Assembly (NCBI GenBank): GCA_025362015.1
Contig: JANYIO010000140.1
Location: 1-39,732, forward strand
DNA: 39,732 bases
Direction of reading: 5' to 3'
DNA from: Gammaproteobacteria bacterium
Lineage (GTDB): Bacteria > Pseudomonadota > Gammaproteobacteria > Pseudomonadales > Cellvibrionaceae
The translations under genes were made by a program, and so were the position numbers. The notes under the pieces are model-generated. The model was not told the origin of the DNA and made no database searches. It saw only the letters and a list, made by a program, of their open reading frames with translations. Positions 16,078 to 24,023 of this stretch are shown in pieces. Numbering within the stretch: position 1 is the stretch's first letter; every line of letters starts with the position of its first letter.

Positions 16078-16879
16078 CACCGACAAAAGGCATAGCGAGG
16101 ATAGGTTTACTAGCCAGCTCAAGGCCGTGTGCAATTAAACCTGGCGAACCCATTAACTGAAATAAAGCACCGCCAGCGCGAGGCTGAAAGCCAAGATCAA
16201 TAAATACTGCAGCGGCAACACCGGTTGTGAGCCAGCTAATGCCATGCGATGCTAAAGCTGAAACCATTTCGCTACTCCACTTCAGCGCATTACCTGCTCC
16301 CTCAAGTTTCAACATCCGATTCGCAATGCCTAATGCCATAAGCTCAATACCGCCATTACGCTTACCAAAACCCGGTGTTGTTTGGCTGTTTTCAAATGTA
16401 ATATTTTTTGCAGTTAATTCTTGTAAAAAAGTTTTTGCAAATTCATGCGGATTACTACTCAGGTTTTTTGATAAAAAATGCATGGCACTTTCAACTTCAC
16501 CACCACCCGAATGCTGACCACCCAAGACGGCAGCAGCTATAGGTAAAATATGGAGCGGATCTGTTTTGCCCACGCCAACATTCATCGCCGCCCTCGTAGC
16601 AGGATGACGTGGCCCGGGATTAATTAAGGCAATCATCAACGCTTGTAGCAACTGTGCTTCTGCTTTGGTGGGCAGTTCACCGCGAAATAATAAATAAAAT
16701 ACATCGACGAAAGATCGCTTTTCCATTAACTCAAATAAATCATAACCATGACACAAAGCCGCAGCTGCAATATAAGGATTATCGCTGCTGGGTTCTTCTT
16801 GCCAAATTTGCGTAACAACACGTTGCGCAAACGGTTCGTTGCGGCTGCGCACTTGTTCGTGCTTAAGTTCTTCGGCCAT
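16052..16879 (-). CDS. Citrate-synthase-fold protein A
   Basis: This 275-residue protein aligns by motif to the citrate synthase/citryl-CoA lyase family: FYLLFRGELPT (61-71), GPRHPATRAAMNVG (89-102), an ALGGxHHGG-like AVLGGQHSGGGE (117-128) with His123, PGFGKRNGG (169-177), and RAGGALFQLMGSPGLIAHGLE (234-254) resembling the RxxGWxAHxxE ending. Relative to citrate synthases, the second active-site His (GFGH) is Lys173, and the catalytic Asp region (N-x-D) reads NALKWS. It is thus a divergent member with doubtful citrate synthase activity. It lies 53 bp downstream of the TonB receptor on the same strand and overlaps its own paralog, protein B, so the three probably form an operon. Substrate unknown. 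Confidence 0.72.
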   Translation of the reverse strand: MAEELKHEQVRSRNEPFAQRVVTQIWQEEPSSDNPYIAAAALCHGYDLFELMEKRSFVDVFYLLFRGELPTKAEAQLLQALMIALINPGPRHPATRAAMNVGVGKTDPLHILPIAAAVLGGQHSGGGEVESAMHFLSKNLSSNPHEFAKTFLQELTAKNITFENSQTTPGFGKRNGGIELMALGIANRMLKLEGAGNALKWSSEMVSALASHGISWLTTGVAAAVFIDLGFQPRAGGALFQLMGSPGLIAHGLELASKPILAMPFVGDENYVIER

Positions 16880-16932
16880 GTAAAAATTCTCAAACGTTTT
16901 GGATATAATTTTTCCGGGTTATTTATTCAAAA

Positions 16933-19083
16933 TTATTTTAATGCGTACTTCAATTCCAACCAGGCACTGCGTGATTCTAACGGATAATCCCCTGGAATTG
17001 TGCCACTACTCGGCTCGCGTGCATCGACATTGGTAGCGTTACGCAATGCAATAGAGGCATCCAAATCCGGAAAAATATTTTTGCGATGAAGAGTAATGTT
17101 TAACAGAGTGTAATTGTTTATTTTCGGACGATTATCACCCACTGCACGATGACGATCACCCACCCAATCGAGCTGACCGCTTACATACCAATGAGAAATG
17201 AATTCCCAATTGGCGTTAACTTTACATTGCTGACCTGGTGCTTCAGGAATTGCAGCATTTGTTTTCGTATCGATCGCTTCTTGCTGTGAATAACTTCCAC
17301 TAAAATGTAATCGTGAAAAAGGTTTCCAATTAACTTCAAACTCAAAGCCTTTACCATTTTGATCGCGAGCATTTTGCGCTGTTTTTGTAGGAGACCCCGC
17401 ATCAGACAAAAACTCAATCATATTTTGAGATTGATAATTAAATAATGTCAGTGTTGTTTGTAAATTTGAGGTGGCACGATAGTTAAACGACAACTCTTCT
17501 GTATCAACGTGCTCTGGCTTAAGATCAGTATTACCAAGAGAAACAGGATTATTTCTGAAATAAAGTTCTGCAAATGATGGCGCACGAAAAGCACTGCCAT
17601 AAAGTACTTTTGTGGTGAATTTTTCATTGGCCGTCCACACCAAAGCTAACCGTGGATTCGTAGTACCACTAAAGTCTGAATAGTCGTCGTAGCGTAGGCC
17701 AGCGGTTAATTCCAAATTCGCCATAATTCGCCATTCATCTTGTAACGATAGATAACGTAAATTGCGCGAGCTATCAGGCAAATACACCAAAGCAGTATTG
17801 CTAACATCTGTGAGTGTGCCATCCACAATCGGCATGCTGCCATCAATCACACCTGGGCCAAAATTTTTAGTTTCACGCGCTACTAGAGTTTGCCGCCTGA
17901 GCCCGGCAGCCAGCCTTAAACGATGAGAATCCCAACCTGTAAACAGCGATGTAAAATCCATCTGACTATCCTTGGAGACACTGCCAGGATTACCGAAGAG
18001 CCCGTCAGAAAACTGAACAATGCCAGCCGGTGTTGCAAAATTGAGATTCCCATCGCTACCGATTGGTAATACTGTTCCAGCGGGAAGCAGTTTAAAAAGA
18101 GTTTGTATGTCGTAGTACAGATAGCTAAGACGGACGCTGTTATCCCACTCGTCAGACCACTTACCAAAATGATAAGTCAGGTCAACCATTCGTAAATTGC
18201 TATCGTCTCTGCCTTCAGGATCAAGCGCTTGAGCACCACCGGCGCCCACACCAGCATCGGTGGAATGCCAATTCCATAAATTTAGCTGGAGTTGCTCAGT
18301 ACTTAAGGCCAAATGCGTATCAAGCAATTGATAACGAGTTGATAGCGCGCTCGGAGCCAGCGATGCCTGAGTGTTTAATTTCGAATCCAGCAACGACTGT
18401 AAATCGGAATCAATACGGCGATTATTGTCACCTTCACTTTCTTGATAGGCCAGATTAAACGCAATGCCCACACCTTGCCATTGAGTGGCGCTTTGCAGCC
18501 AAAAATCATGGCTATTAAACGAACCTGTGCGTGCCCCTACTTCGGTTCCTTCAATGGCAGCAGCATCTTTGGTGATCACATTAATGACACCCGAGTAAGC
18601 ATCGGCTCCATATATTGCCGAACCAGGGCCGCGAATAACTTCAACTCGCTCAATGCTGGCTACCGGTAAGCGAAATAACGTTGGTCGCCCGCCCTGCAAA
18701 CTAAATTGCACCGGAACGCCGTTTAACATCAATAAAACTTGGGGGTTAAAACCGGTATGAATACCTCGAATCGAATACACAGAATCAAGGCGACTGAGAG
18801 AAGAAAGCGAAACGTGTAAACCAGGAACTGTTTCTAAAATTTCATCAAGATTTCTCGCTCCCATTGCATCTATTTCAGCAGCGGAAATAACCGATGCCGT
18901 TGCAGGGGCCTTATCTAAAGGAGTGCTATTGCCCGTCGCAATTGAGATTTGGACTTTACCGAGATCAGCCAGTGACAAGTTGTAGAAATCAGTCGTCACA
19001 TTTTGTTGATCCTCAGCTGCAAACACCAGACTTGAACCAGCACACAACAACAATGGTAATAGACGGAGATAAGATGCTGACAT
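16933..19083 (-). CDS. TonB-dependent outer-membrane receptor
   Basis: The 716-residue protein has a signal peptide (about 1-23, ending VFAAED), then the segment LADLGKVQISIATGNSTPLDKAPATASVISA typical of receptors encoded beside YfiR-type sensors. A plug domain follows (about 50-175: IRGIHTGFNPQVLLMLNGVP, VEVIRGPGSAIYGADAYSGVINVITK). The rest is a beta barrel with alternating aromatic strands, ending in LELKYALK; the final residue is Lys rather than the common aromatic. No N-terminal secretin/STN-like signalling extension is present. It would import a scarce ligand with TonB/ExbBD energy. The neighbours (YfiR-hybrid kinase upstream, citrate-synthase-like pair downstream) suggest regulated uptake, but the ligand is not revealed. 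ATG at 19083 follows AGG about 9 nt upstream. Confidence 0.95.
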   Translation of the reverse strand: MSASYLRLLPLLLCAGSSLVFAAEDQQNVTTDFYNLSLADLGKVQISIATGNSTPLDKAPATASVISAAEIDAMGARNLDEILETVPGLHVSLSSLSRLDSVYSIRGIHTGFNPQVLLMLNGVPVQFSLQGGRPTLFRLPVASIERVEVIRGPGSAIYGADAYSGVINVITKDAAAIEGTEVGARTGSFNSHDFWLQSATQWQGVGIAFNLAYQESEGDNNRRIDSDLQSLLDSKLNTQASLAPSALSTRYQLLDTHLALSTEQLQLNLWNWHSTDAGVGAGGAQALDPEGRDDSNLRMVDLTYHFGKWSDEWDNSVRLSYLYYDIQTLFKLLPAGTVLPIGSDGNLNFATPAGIVQFSDGLFGNPGSVSKDSQMDFTSLFTGWDSHRLRLAAGLRRQTLVARETKNFGPGVIDGSMPIVDGTLTDVSNTALVYLPDSSRNLRYLSLQDEWRIMANLELTAGLRYDDYSDFSGTTNPRLALVWTANEKFTTKVLYGSAFRAPSFAELYFRNNPVSLGNTDLKPEHVDTEELSFNYRATSNLQTTLTLFNYQSQNMIEFLSDAGSPTKTAQNARDQNGKGFEFEVNWKPFSRLHFSGSYSQQEAIDTKTNAAIPEAPGQQCKVNANWEFISHWYVSGQLDWVGDRHRAVGDNRPKINNYTLLNITLHRKNIFPDLDASIALRNATNVDAREPSSGTIPGDYPLESRSAWLELKYALK

Positions 19084-19489
19084 ATGGCAACCTATTAAAA
19101 GCTCTGAAATTAAAATTCCGAGATAGAAACCCCGAGATGAGCAGTTCCGAAAACACTCACAAAAACAAAAACTGACGCGGTTTTTGTGTGAATGATTACC
19201 CGAGGTTATTATCTGTTATTAATCTGCAATCTCGCGTACCAGATCCATTTTTAGCTGAGGCGCAGTACAATAATCACGTGTAATTCTAAAAACATTCCTA
19301 GCGTTAAAATGCTTCTGTCGTTAAATATTTCTATTATTAAGTATTAACTATCATTATTTTTTGCACCAAGAGTAAGTAAATATAGTTTACTCAGAGATGA
19401 AAGCAAATCTTGGCGCATTATCTATTAGTGTTGCATTATTTATGGGCTGCTGCCTTGCTTGCTGCGCTACTTATTGGTTGGTGCATTAC
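19084..19489. other. Intergenic region upstream of the TonB receptor gene
   Basis: A 406-bp gap between the hybrid kinase stop and the receptor start, both on the minus strand. It should hold the receptor promoter. A 9-bp perfect inverted repeat (CACAAAAAC/GTTTTTGTG, 19158-19188) sits in the probable leader. A plus-strand open frame running into the kinase 3' end is not supported by a binding site or protein pattern. Confidence 0.5.
19158..19188. promoter_or_regulatory. Hairpin in the TonB receptor leader
   Basis: CACAAAAAC and GTTTTTGTG form a 9-bp perfect stem with a 13-nt loop, 75 bp upstream of the receptor ATG. It could be an operator or an attenuator-type RNA hairpin. The low GC content makes the RNA stem only moderately stable. 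Confidence 0.35.
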
Positions 19490-21865
19490 TTATAGGTTTG
19501 CGTTAGCTTTGCCAGACGCAAGTCTTTTGTTTGGGGCAAGCTTTTGCACAGCGAGTTTTAGAGTCTCTCTACCGATAGGTTTGGTTAGGTACTCTTCGGC
19601 ATGACGCTTATTGGAATGTTTGCGTTCGTCCATAATAGAAATAATAATGATCGGAATATCGCAAAGCTCTGGGTCAGCTTTTATTTTCTCAAACAGCAGC
19701 CAACCATGTTCATCTGGTAGCAACAAATCCAGAGTTACTACTTGCGGCTTTATCGTCTGCACTAAATGCATGCCTGTTTCTGCATCGCCTGCGGTATGTA
19801 CGCGATACCCTTCGCGCCTCATAGTGCGCGCCATAATGTCCAGGAAAGCAGGATCATCGTCAATCATAACAATGTGCATCCCATCTTCCGATGCGCTGTT
19901 ATCCATCCCCTCAACATCATATGCAACATCGGCCGTTGATGAACCAAAAGTGTGGGATGGCGTAATGGGTAGCGGCAAGCTAACCATAAAAGTAGCACCA
20001 GCACCTAACTCACTATCAATTTCTATAGTGCCCCCCATCAGTTCACATAATTGGCGTGTAATAGAAAGCCCAAGACCACTGCCTTGAAATTTTCGCGTGA
20101 TGCTGCTATCAGCTTGTCTGAACATATCAAATATATGTAATTGTTGTTCAGGTGAAAGCCCGATTCCGGTATCCGCCACACTCATAAAAATTCTACGTGG
20201 CTCATGAAATGCTTTGACCGTGACCACCCCTCCGGGAGAAAACTTACTGGCGTTGCCTAAGAGATTAATTAAAATATGCAATAATTTCTCAGGATCAGCC
20301 ATGGGTAAAAAAGCACCGTCATTCACATCAACTTTTAATTGAATCGAATTTTTTTCGAACAACGGCGCAACAGCACTCAGCGCTTCATCTACCAAACTCG
20401 AAAGTTTCACTTCTGTTAAATCTAATTCCATTCTGCCAGATTCAATTTTTGCTAAATCCAACACTCCATTAATCAATTTTAGTAAGCGCTCGCTATTGCT
20501 AATCACCCGCATTAAATCATTAATATGACGCTGATCATCCTCCAGCTTCAATTCTTCAATAACAACCTCGCTGTAACCGATGATCGCTTGCAATGGCGTA
20601 CGTAATTCATGGCTCATTAACGATAAAAATTCACTCTTCGCCTGACTGGCATCTTCTGCTTTGCGCTTGGCAATAGCGAGCCGGTCTTTGGCTATTTGCA
20701 AATCCTGACTGTGCGCGGCCAAGCGCTGGTTATCACGGCGTTTTACGGTGTAGGCGATAAAAATAGTGCCAATTAACAGCATGCCCAAAATTACCAAGCC
20801 CCATGAATATCGCAGCGCGATTTTTTGTGAACCTATGGTTTTATCCAACCCGGCAATAGCAGATTTTTGATTGTTTATTTCAGATTCTTGCGTAGCAATT
20901 ATATTGTTGAGGAACGCCAAACGTTTTTCACGCACATCAATTTCAGCAACAACTTTCTTTAAAGATGCTTGCTGGTCATCCAATTCCTTAGTGCGCAAAT
21001 CCACTTCATGCAATAAACCCAAACGTTCTTTTTTGCTTTTTTCTATTTGCTCATTTTGATTTTGTAACTGAATATTTTGATTAACAATAAGAACATCACT
21101 TATTTTAATATTTTGATTCAATTCAAGCAGTTGTTTTTCCAGGCGTGCATTCAAGGTTTCTTGCGCTTGAATGGTTACCGTTAACTCATTCAAAGTTTTC
21201 TCACGACCTTGAAGTTTTTTTTGTACATCGACTAAAGAGACTTGTCCTTCACGAAACAATTTCGCCACATCAATTTCACTACCGCCATTTAAAATAAGCT
21301 CAGGTAATGGTTTAAGACCTTGATTGAGAATATTGGATTTGTTGACTTCAAAATGTACATGATCATTTTCAGTTGTTGTAAGATTAATCATTACCAACTG
21401 TTTATTGCTGTAATCTGCCGTGACCAGCAACACCGGTTTCCCTTCAAACGAATCATAGATATCTGAAATAGCTTTGTTGTTAGCATGCTCAACGTAAATT
21501 AAAGCGTATTTTGAAAGTGAAGTGATGCTATTAACCTTACTAACTGTAATAGGCAAATTTCTAAGTTTAACTTTATCTTTAAGCTGGGAAAGCTCTGCAA
21601 AAAGTGATGGGTTATCGGAGCCATAAACCCCTATGTCAAATGACGTCATAGCTGACTCATTTGGCCACTCAATATTTTTAGCAAAGTTGTACAGATAAGA
21701 GGCAGTAATTTTCTGTTTGTTAAGCGCTTCAGCCCCTGCTGGACTATTAAGAACCGAGAAAATCACAACCGTGAGAATTAACTGCAACCAATGGCGTATA
21801 GCTATTTGCTTCAAATTCAAAACAATTAAAAAGTGTTTCTTGTATAGGAAGCAATATATCGACAT
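19490..21865 (-). CDS. YfiR-domain hybrid histidine kinase with receiver
   Basis: The 791-residue protein combines a signal or anchor segment (about 26-45), a periplasmic YfiR/DUF4154 domain (about 48-205, ASYLYNFAKNIEWP), a long coiled coil (about 210-350), and a transmembrane helix (about 354-374). The cytoplasmic part is a HisKA domain with His419 in SHELRTP, a HATPase domain (N box 534-538, DTGIGL, GSGLGLSI) and a C-terminal receiver with Asp713 and a conserved Lys in LTKP. No separate DNA-binding regulator follows, so phosphoryl flow may end on this receiver or pass to another protein. Free YfiR proteins restrain diguanylate cyclases in Pseudomonas; here the domain is fused to a kinase. 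The position just upstream of the receptor gene suggests joint sensing. The start could lie slightly downstream of 21865. Confidence 0.92.
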   Translation of the reverse strand: MSIYCFLYKKHFLIVLNLKQIAIRHWLQLILTVVIFSVLNSPAGAEALNKQKITASYLYNFAKNIEWPNESAMTSFDIGVYGSDNPSLFAELSQLKDKVKLRNLPITVSKVNSITSLSKYALIYVEHANNKAISDIYDSFEGKPVLLVTADYSNKQLVMINLTTTENDHVHFEVNKSNILNQGLKPLPELILNGGSEIDVAKLFREGQVSLVDVQKKLQGREKTLNELTVTIQAQETLNARLEKQLLELNQNIKISDVLIVNQNIQLQNQNEQIEKSKKERLGLLHEVDLRTKELDDQQASLKKVVAEIDVREKRLAFLNNIIATQESEINNQKSAIAGLDKTIGSQKIALRYSWGLVILGMLLIGTIFIAYTVKRRDNQRLAAHSQDLQIAKDRLAIAKRKAEDASQAKSEFLSLMSHELRTPLQAIIGYSEVVIEELKLEDDQRHINDLMRVISNSERLLKLINGVLDLAKIESGRMELDLTEVKLSSLVDEALSAVAPLFEKNSIQLKVDVNDGAFLPMADPEKLLHILINLLGNASKFSPGGVVTVKAFHEPRRIFMSVADTGIGLSPEQQLHIFDMFRQADSSITRKFQGSGLGLSITRQLCELMGGTIEIDSELGAGATFMVSLPLPITPSHTFGSSTADVAYDVEGMDNSASEDGMHIVMIDDDPAFLDIMARTMRREGYRVHTAGDAETGMHLVQTIKPQVVTLDLLLPDEHGWLLFEKIKADPELCDIPIIIISIMDERKHSNKRHAEEYLTKPIGRETLKLAVQKLAPNKRLASGKANANL

Positions 21866-21962
21866 GCAATTTCATGACCTGATTACTGGCACTCCGTGGC
21901 AGAAAGTATTGACATCAAAAGCATCTACTAAGCTCAGCATAGCCTGTTCATGTTATTTTTGA

Positions 21963-22053
21963 TAGTGGAGCTGAAAATCCACAAATAGTGCAATTGAGAA
22001 CCTATAAGGAGTGCAATTGAAAACCCAAAGTAGTGCAATTGAAAACCCACAAA
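21963..22053. repeat. Four 23-bp tandem repeats, transposon-end-like
   Basis: Units start at 21963, 21986, 22009 and 22031 with consensus TAGTGCAATTGAAAACCCAC; the outer copy at 21963 is the most diverged (GGAGCTGAAAATCCAC). Repeated blocks of this kind, spaced about two helical turns apart, occur at the ends of IS21-family elements as transposase sites. No istA/istB-like gene is present, so this may be a solo end or remnant, or an unrelated operator array. Confidence 0.6.
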
Positions 22054-22087
22054 CTGACGGGCGTTTGGCAGAAAAATACTGAGCGCA

Positions 22088-22138
22088 AAAAAGCCCAGAT
22101 TTCGTGCCATAAAATAGGGCAGAAAATCTGAGCTTTTT
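22088..22138. repeat. Long imperfect inverted repeat
   Basis: AAAAAGCCCAGATTT and AAATCTGAGCTTTTT form a 15-bp stem with one mismatch. Inside it, TGCC can pair with GGCA. A-runs on one side and T-runs on the other would make it a terminator-like hairpin on either strand, though no gene ends right beside it. Confidence 0.55.
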
Positions 22139-22172
22139 ACGCGACAACATTTCGCAAGTACTTCCCAGGATT

Positions 22173-22220
22173 GCCATGGGTTAAATTGCCACGGGTTAGT
22201 CATGGGTTAGCCATCGGTTA
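22173..22220. repeat. 11-bp direct repeats
   Basis: Four copies of G(C/T)CA(T/C)(G/C)GGTTA start at 22173, 22188, 22199 and 22210; the last three are directly abutting at 11-bp spacing. Either a slippage-generated array or a set of protein sites on one face of the helix. Confidence 0.55.
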
Positions 22221-22258
22221 GAAAGGAGCGAAAGGTGATTTTGATAACTAACTTAAAA

Positions 22259-22287
22259 AGCCTTTGCAATAAACTTACGCAAAGGCT
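22259..22287 (-). terminator. Rho-independent terminator of the BON lipoprotein gene
   Basis: AGCCTTTGC pairs perfectly with GCAAAGGCT (9 bp, 11-nt loop). On the minus strand it is followed by TTTTT, 10 bp past the stop codon at 22297. Confidence 0.85.
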
Positions 22288-22296
22288 GCAATAATA

Positions 22297-22626
22297 TTAC
22301 TTCACTCGCATGTCGTTTTTCACAGATACCACACCTTTAACATCCCGAGCGATATTTACGGCTTTAGGTAAATCACCAGCGTCGCTGACAAAACCACTCA
22401 ATTGAACCACGCCCTTATAGGTTTCAACGTTAATTTCAGTAATTTTCAAATTTTTGTCATGCAAGATTGCAGCCTTCACTTTAGTGGTAATTACGCTATC
22501 GTCAACGTATTGACCCGTACTTTCTTGTTTGCTAGTTGAGTGACATGCCACTACCGATGCCATGGCGATTACGACCATAAAAGCCGACAAGTATTTGCTG
22601 ATTTGTTTTGCATTAAATAAATTCAT
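22297..22626 (-). CDS. BON-domain lipoprotein (OsmY-like)
   Basis: The start chosen is ATG 22626 (MNLFNAKQIS), with GGAGA about 9 nt upstream; a TTG frame to 22641 would place that site inside the gene. The 109-residue product has a lipoprotein signal (hydrophobic segment, lipobox VVAC with Cys28) and a single BON domain: VDDSVITTKVKAAILHD, then VETYKGVVQLSGFV and AVNIARDVKGVVSVKNDM. BON domains bind phospholipid or support envelope stability; relatives include OsmY and DolP, which have two. It is probably a periplasm-facing envelope stress protein. Its own terminator follows, and another separates it from the upstream gene, so it is likely monocistronic. Confidence 0.9.
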   Translation of the reverse strand: MNLFNAKQISKYLSAFMVVIAMASVVACHSTSKQESTGQYVDDSVITTKVKAAILHDKNLKITEINVETYKGVVQLSGFVSDAGDLPKAVNIARDVKGVVSVKNDMRVK

Positions 22627-22771
22627 AATGTGATTCTCCAAATGTAAGTAATATAAAATTGTTAGTAAGCTGCCTCATGCGTTTGCAACTGTAACGCCAC
22701 ATTAACCTTAGGGCCTGACAACATCAGTACGCTGGCACACAGAAGAAAATCTCCGTTAGCTTGCAAAAACA

Positions 22772-22805
22772 AAAAAAGCCGAGCAGTTTTTTGCTCGGCT
22801 TTTTT
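22772..22805 (-). terminator. Strong, possibly bidirectional terminator
   Basis: A 14-nt arm (AAAAAAGCCGAGCA) pairs perfectly with TGCTCGGCTTTTTT around a short T loop. On the minus strand it ends the cbpA-cbpM-dioxygenase transcript, 56 bp past the stop at 22861. The A/T tails allow function in both directions. Confidence 0.88.
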
Positions 22806-22860
22806 ATAGATATTGCAAATGATTAATATAATGATTATACGAAAAACAGCATTTGTCACA

Positions 22861-23697
22861 TTACCGCCAAATAAATCCAGAGATATAAGTATTAAACAAC
22901 AACCCCGCAAAGTTTTTTTCAGCATGAGTAGATGCAATACTCGCCGCACCAAAACATACATGTAGCGGTAACAAATGTTCCTCGCGGGGATGCGAGAAAT
23001 GTGCTTCTGGTGCTTGTTGCCATTGCTCTAAATGTGTTTGTTGCGCGTGAATGCTTAATTCTGGATTGGTCAATATTTCCGTTAGCCAATTATCAAACAG
23101 TTTGCTTTTACTTTTACTTTCAGGCTCGCCGGAAAAAAATGCGCGCATATTGTGAAAGGACATTCCTGAGCCAACAATTAATACTTCCTGTTCGCGCAAA
23201 GGTGCAATAGCTTTACCTAATGCAATGTGTGCAGCAGGGTCAAGTGAATCTAATAAGGATAATTGCACTACTGGAATATCTGCGTGAGGATACATAAGCA
23301 TCAGTGGAACAAAAGTGCCGTGATCAAAACCTCGCTTAGCATCCAGCTGCGCAACAATGCCCTGCTCTCTCAACAGCTCGACAATTTTATCTGCAAGCGC
23401 TAGCTTTCCCGGGGCGGGGTATTGATAAGAATAGCTTGCGGGTGGAAACCCGGAGTAATCATAAATCATTGCCGGAGCAGCGGCGGCGGAAACGCTTGCG
23501 GCACACTCTTCCCAATGTGCACTCACCACTAAAATAGCTTTAGGACGCGGTAATTGTGTGGCGATGCTTTGTAAAAACACAATTAATTCGCGATGATTTT
23601 CTTCAGCTAACAACGGCAAAGGTCCACCCCCATGAGGAACATAGATAACGGGCATCAGGTCTGTCAGAAAAACATTGTCTTTATTTACTTCCGTCAT
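22861..23697 (-). CDS. LigB-type extradiol dioxygenase (DODA-like)
   Basis: The 278-residue protein belongs to the class III extradiol/4,5-DOPA dioxygenase family. Metal-ligand and catalytic His positions are visible: YVPHGGGPLPLL near the N-terminus, LVVSAHWEE, GFDHGTFVPLMLMYP, and HPREEHLLPLHVCFG near the C-terminus, plus VGSGMSFHN. Relatives such as E. coli YgiD open catechol-type rings, but the physiological substrate is generally unknown. Start: ATG 23697 has GGTGAG upstream; a GTG at 23706 overlaps the cbpM stop. Either way it is tightly coupled to cbpM, an unusual partner for a ring-cleavage enzyme. It is the last gene of the operon before a strong terminator. Confidence 0.9.
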   Translation of the reverse strand: MTEVNKDNVFLTDLMPVIYVPHGGGPLPLLAEENHRELIVFLQSIATQLPRPKAILVVSAHWEECAASVSAAAAPAMIYDYSGFPPASYSYQYPAPGKLALADKIVELLREQGIVAQLDAKRGFDHGTFVPLMLMYPHADIPVVQLSLLDSLDPAAHIALGKAIAPLREQEVLIVGSGMSFHNMRAFFSGEPESKSKSKLFDNWLTEILTNPELSIHAQQTHLEQWQQAPEAHFSHPREEHLLPLHVCFGAASIASTHAEKNFAGLLFNTYISGFIWR

Positions 23698-23702
23698 TGT
23701 TT

Positions 23703-24023
23703 TCACTCACCACAAAATCGGCTTAATTGTTTTTTTAAGTGTTCGTTTTCAACTTTTAATTTTTCTATGTCATCTAACAAATTCAATGCAAGTGCTATGC
23801 CCGCCCAATCAATGGCGAGATCGCGATGAATACGCGTTGCTTTTTTAACAATACTCACTGTCGTAATATTGAACAGCCATTCGTGCGCATGCACACCGGC
23901 AACCGGTACGGCAATACTGTGCTCAACCAATTCGTGCAAAAGTGTTTCACTGATACTTGCGCAATGACAAAACTCTTCAACATTGAGCTGTGGATTTACT
24001 TCTGAAATAATTAATTGAATCAT
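23703..24023 (-). CDS. cbpM: Chaperone modulatory protein CbpM
   Basis: The 106-residue protein matches CbpM: a short N-terminal segment, [26 protein letters not shown] (a MerR-like helix-turn-helix fold), then the [35 protein letters not shown] helix. CbpM binds the J-domain of CbpA and inhibits both its DnaK co-chaperone and DNA-binding activities. It overlaps cbpA by 4 bp (ATGA), consistent with coupled synthesis of inhibitor and target. Confidence 0.93.
   Translation of the reverse strand: MIQLIISEVNPQLNVEEFCHCASISETLLHELVEHSIAVPVAGVHAHEWLFNITTVSIVKKATRIHRDLAIDWAGIALALNLLDDIEKLKVENEHLKKQLSRFCGE

Larger units (their letters stand above)
21866..22296. other. Repeat-rich intergenic region
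   Basis: This 431-bp gap lies between the hybrid kinase start and the BON lipoprotein stop. It contains four 23-bp tandem repeats (21963-22053), an imperfect 15-bp stem hairpin (22088-22138), four 11-bp direct repeats (22173-22220) and the terminator at 22259-22287. Minus-strand frames of 74-89 codons here have compositions set by the repeats and no ribosome binding site, so I do not call genes. Confidence 0.6.

Noticed and set aside
19410-20087. Plus-strand ORFs over the hybrid kinase 3' end
   Set aside because: Antisense to the receiver and ATPase domains, which have full motif sets; no binding sites.
21963-22053. CRISPR array
   Set aside because: The repeats directly abut at 22-23 bp without unique spacers, and no cas gene is present.
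21934-22203. Minus-strand ORFs of 74-89 codons in the repeat region
   Set aside because: The apparent periodic protein sequence comes from the 23-bp DNA repeats; no ribosome binding site.
22662-22961. 99-codon minus-strand ORF
   Set aside because: It runs through the strong terminator at 22772-22805 and overlaps the dioxygenase gene end, so it is not a credible gene.
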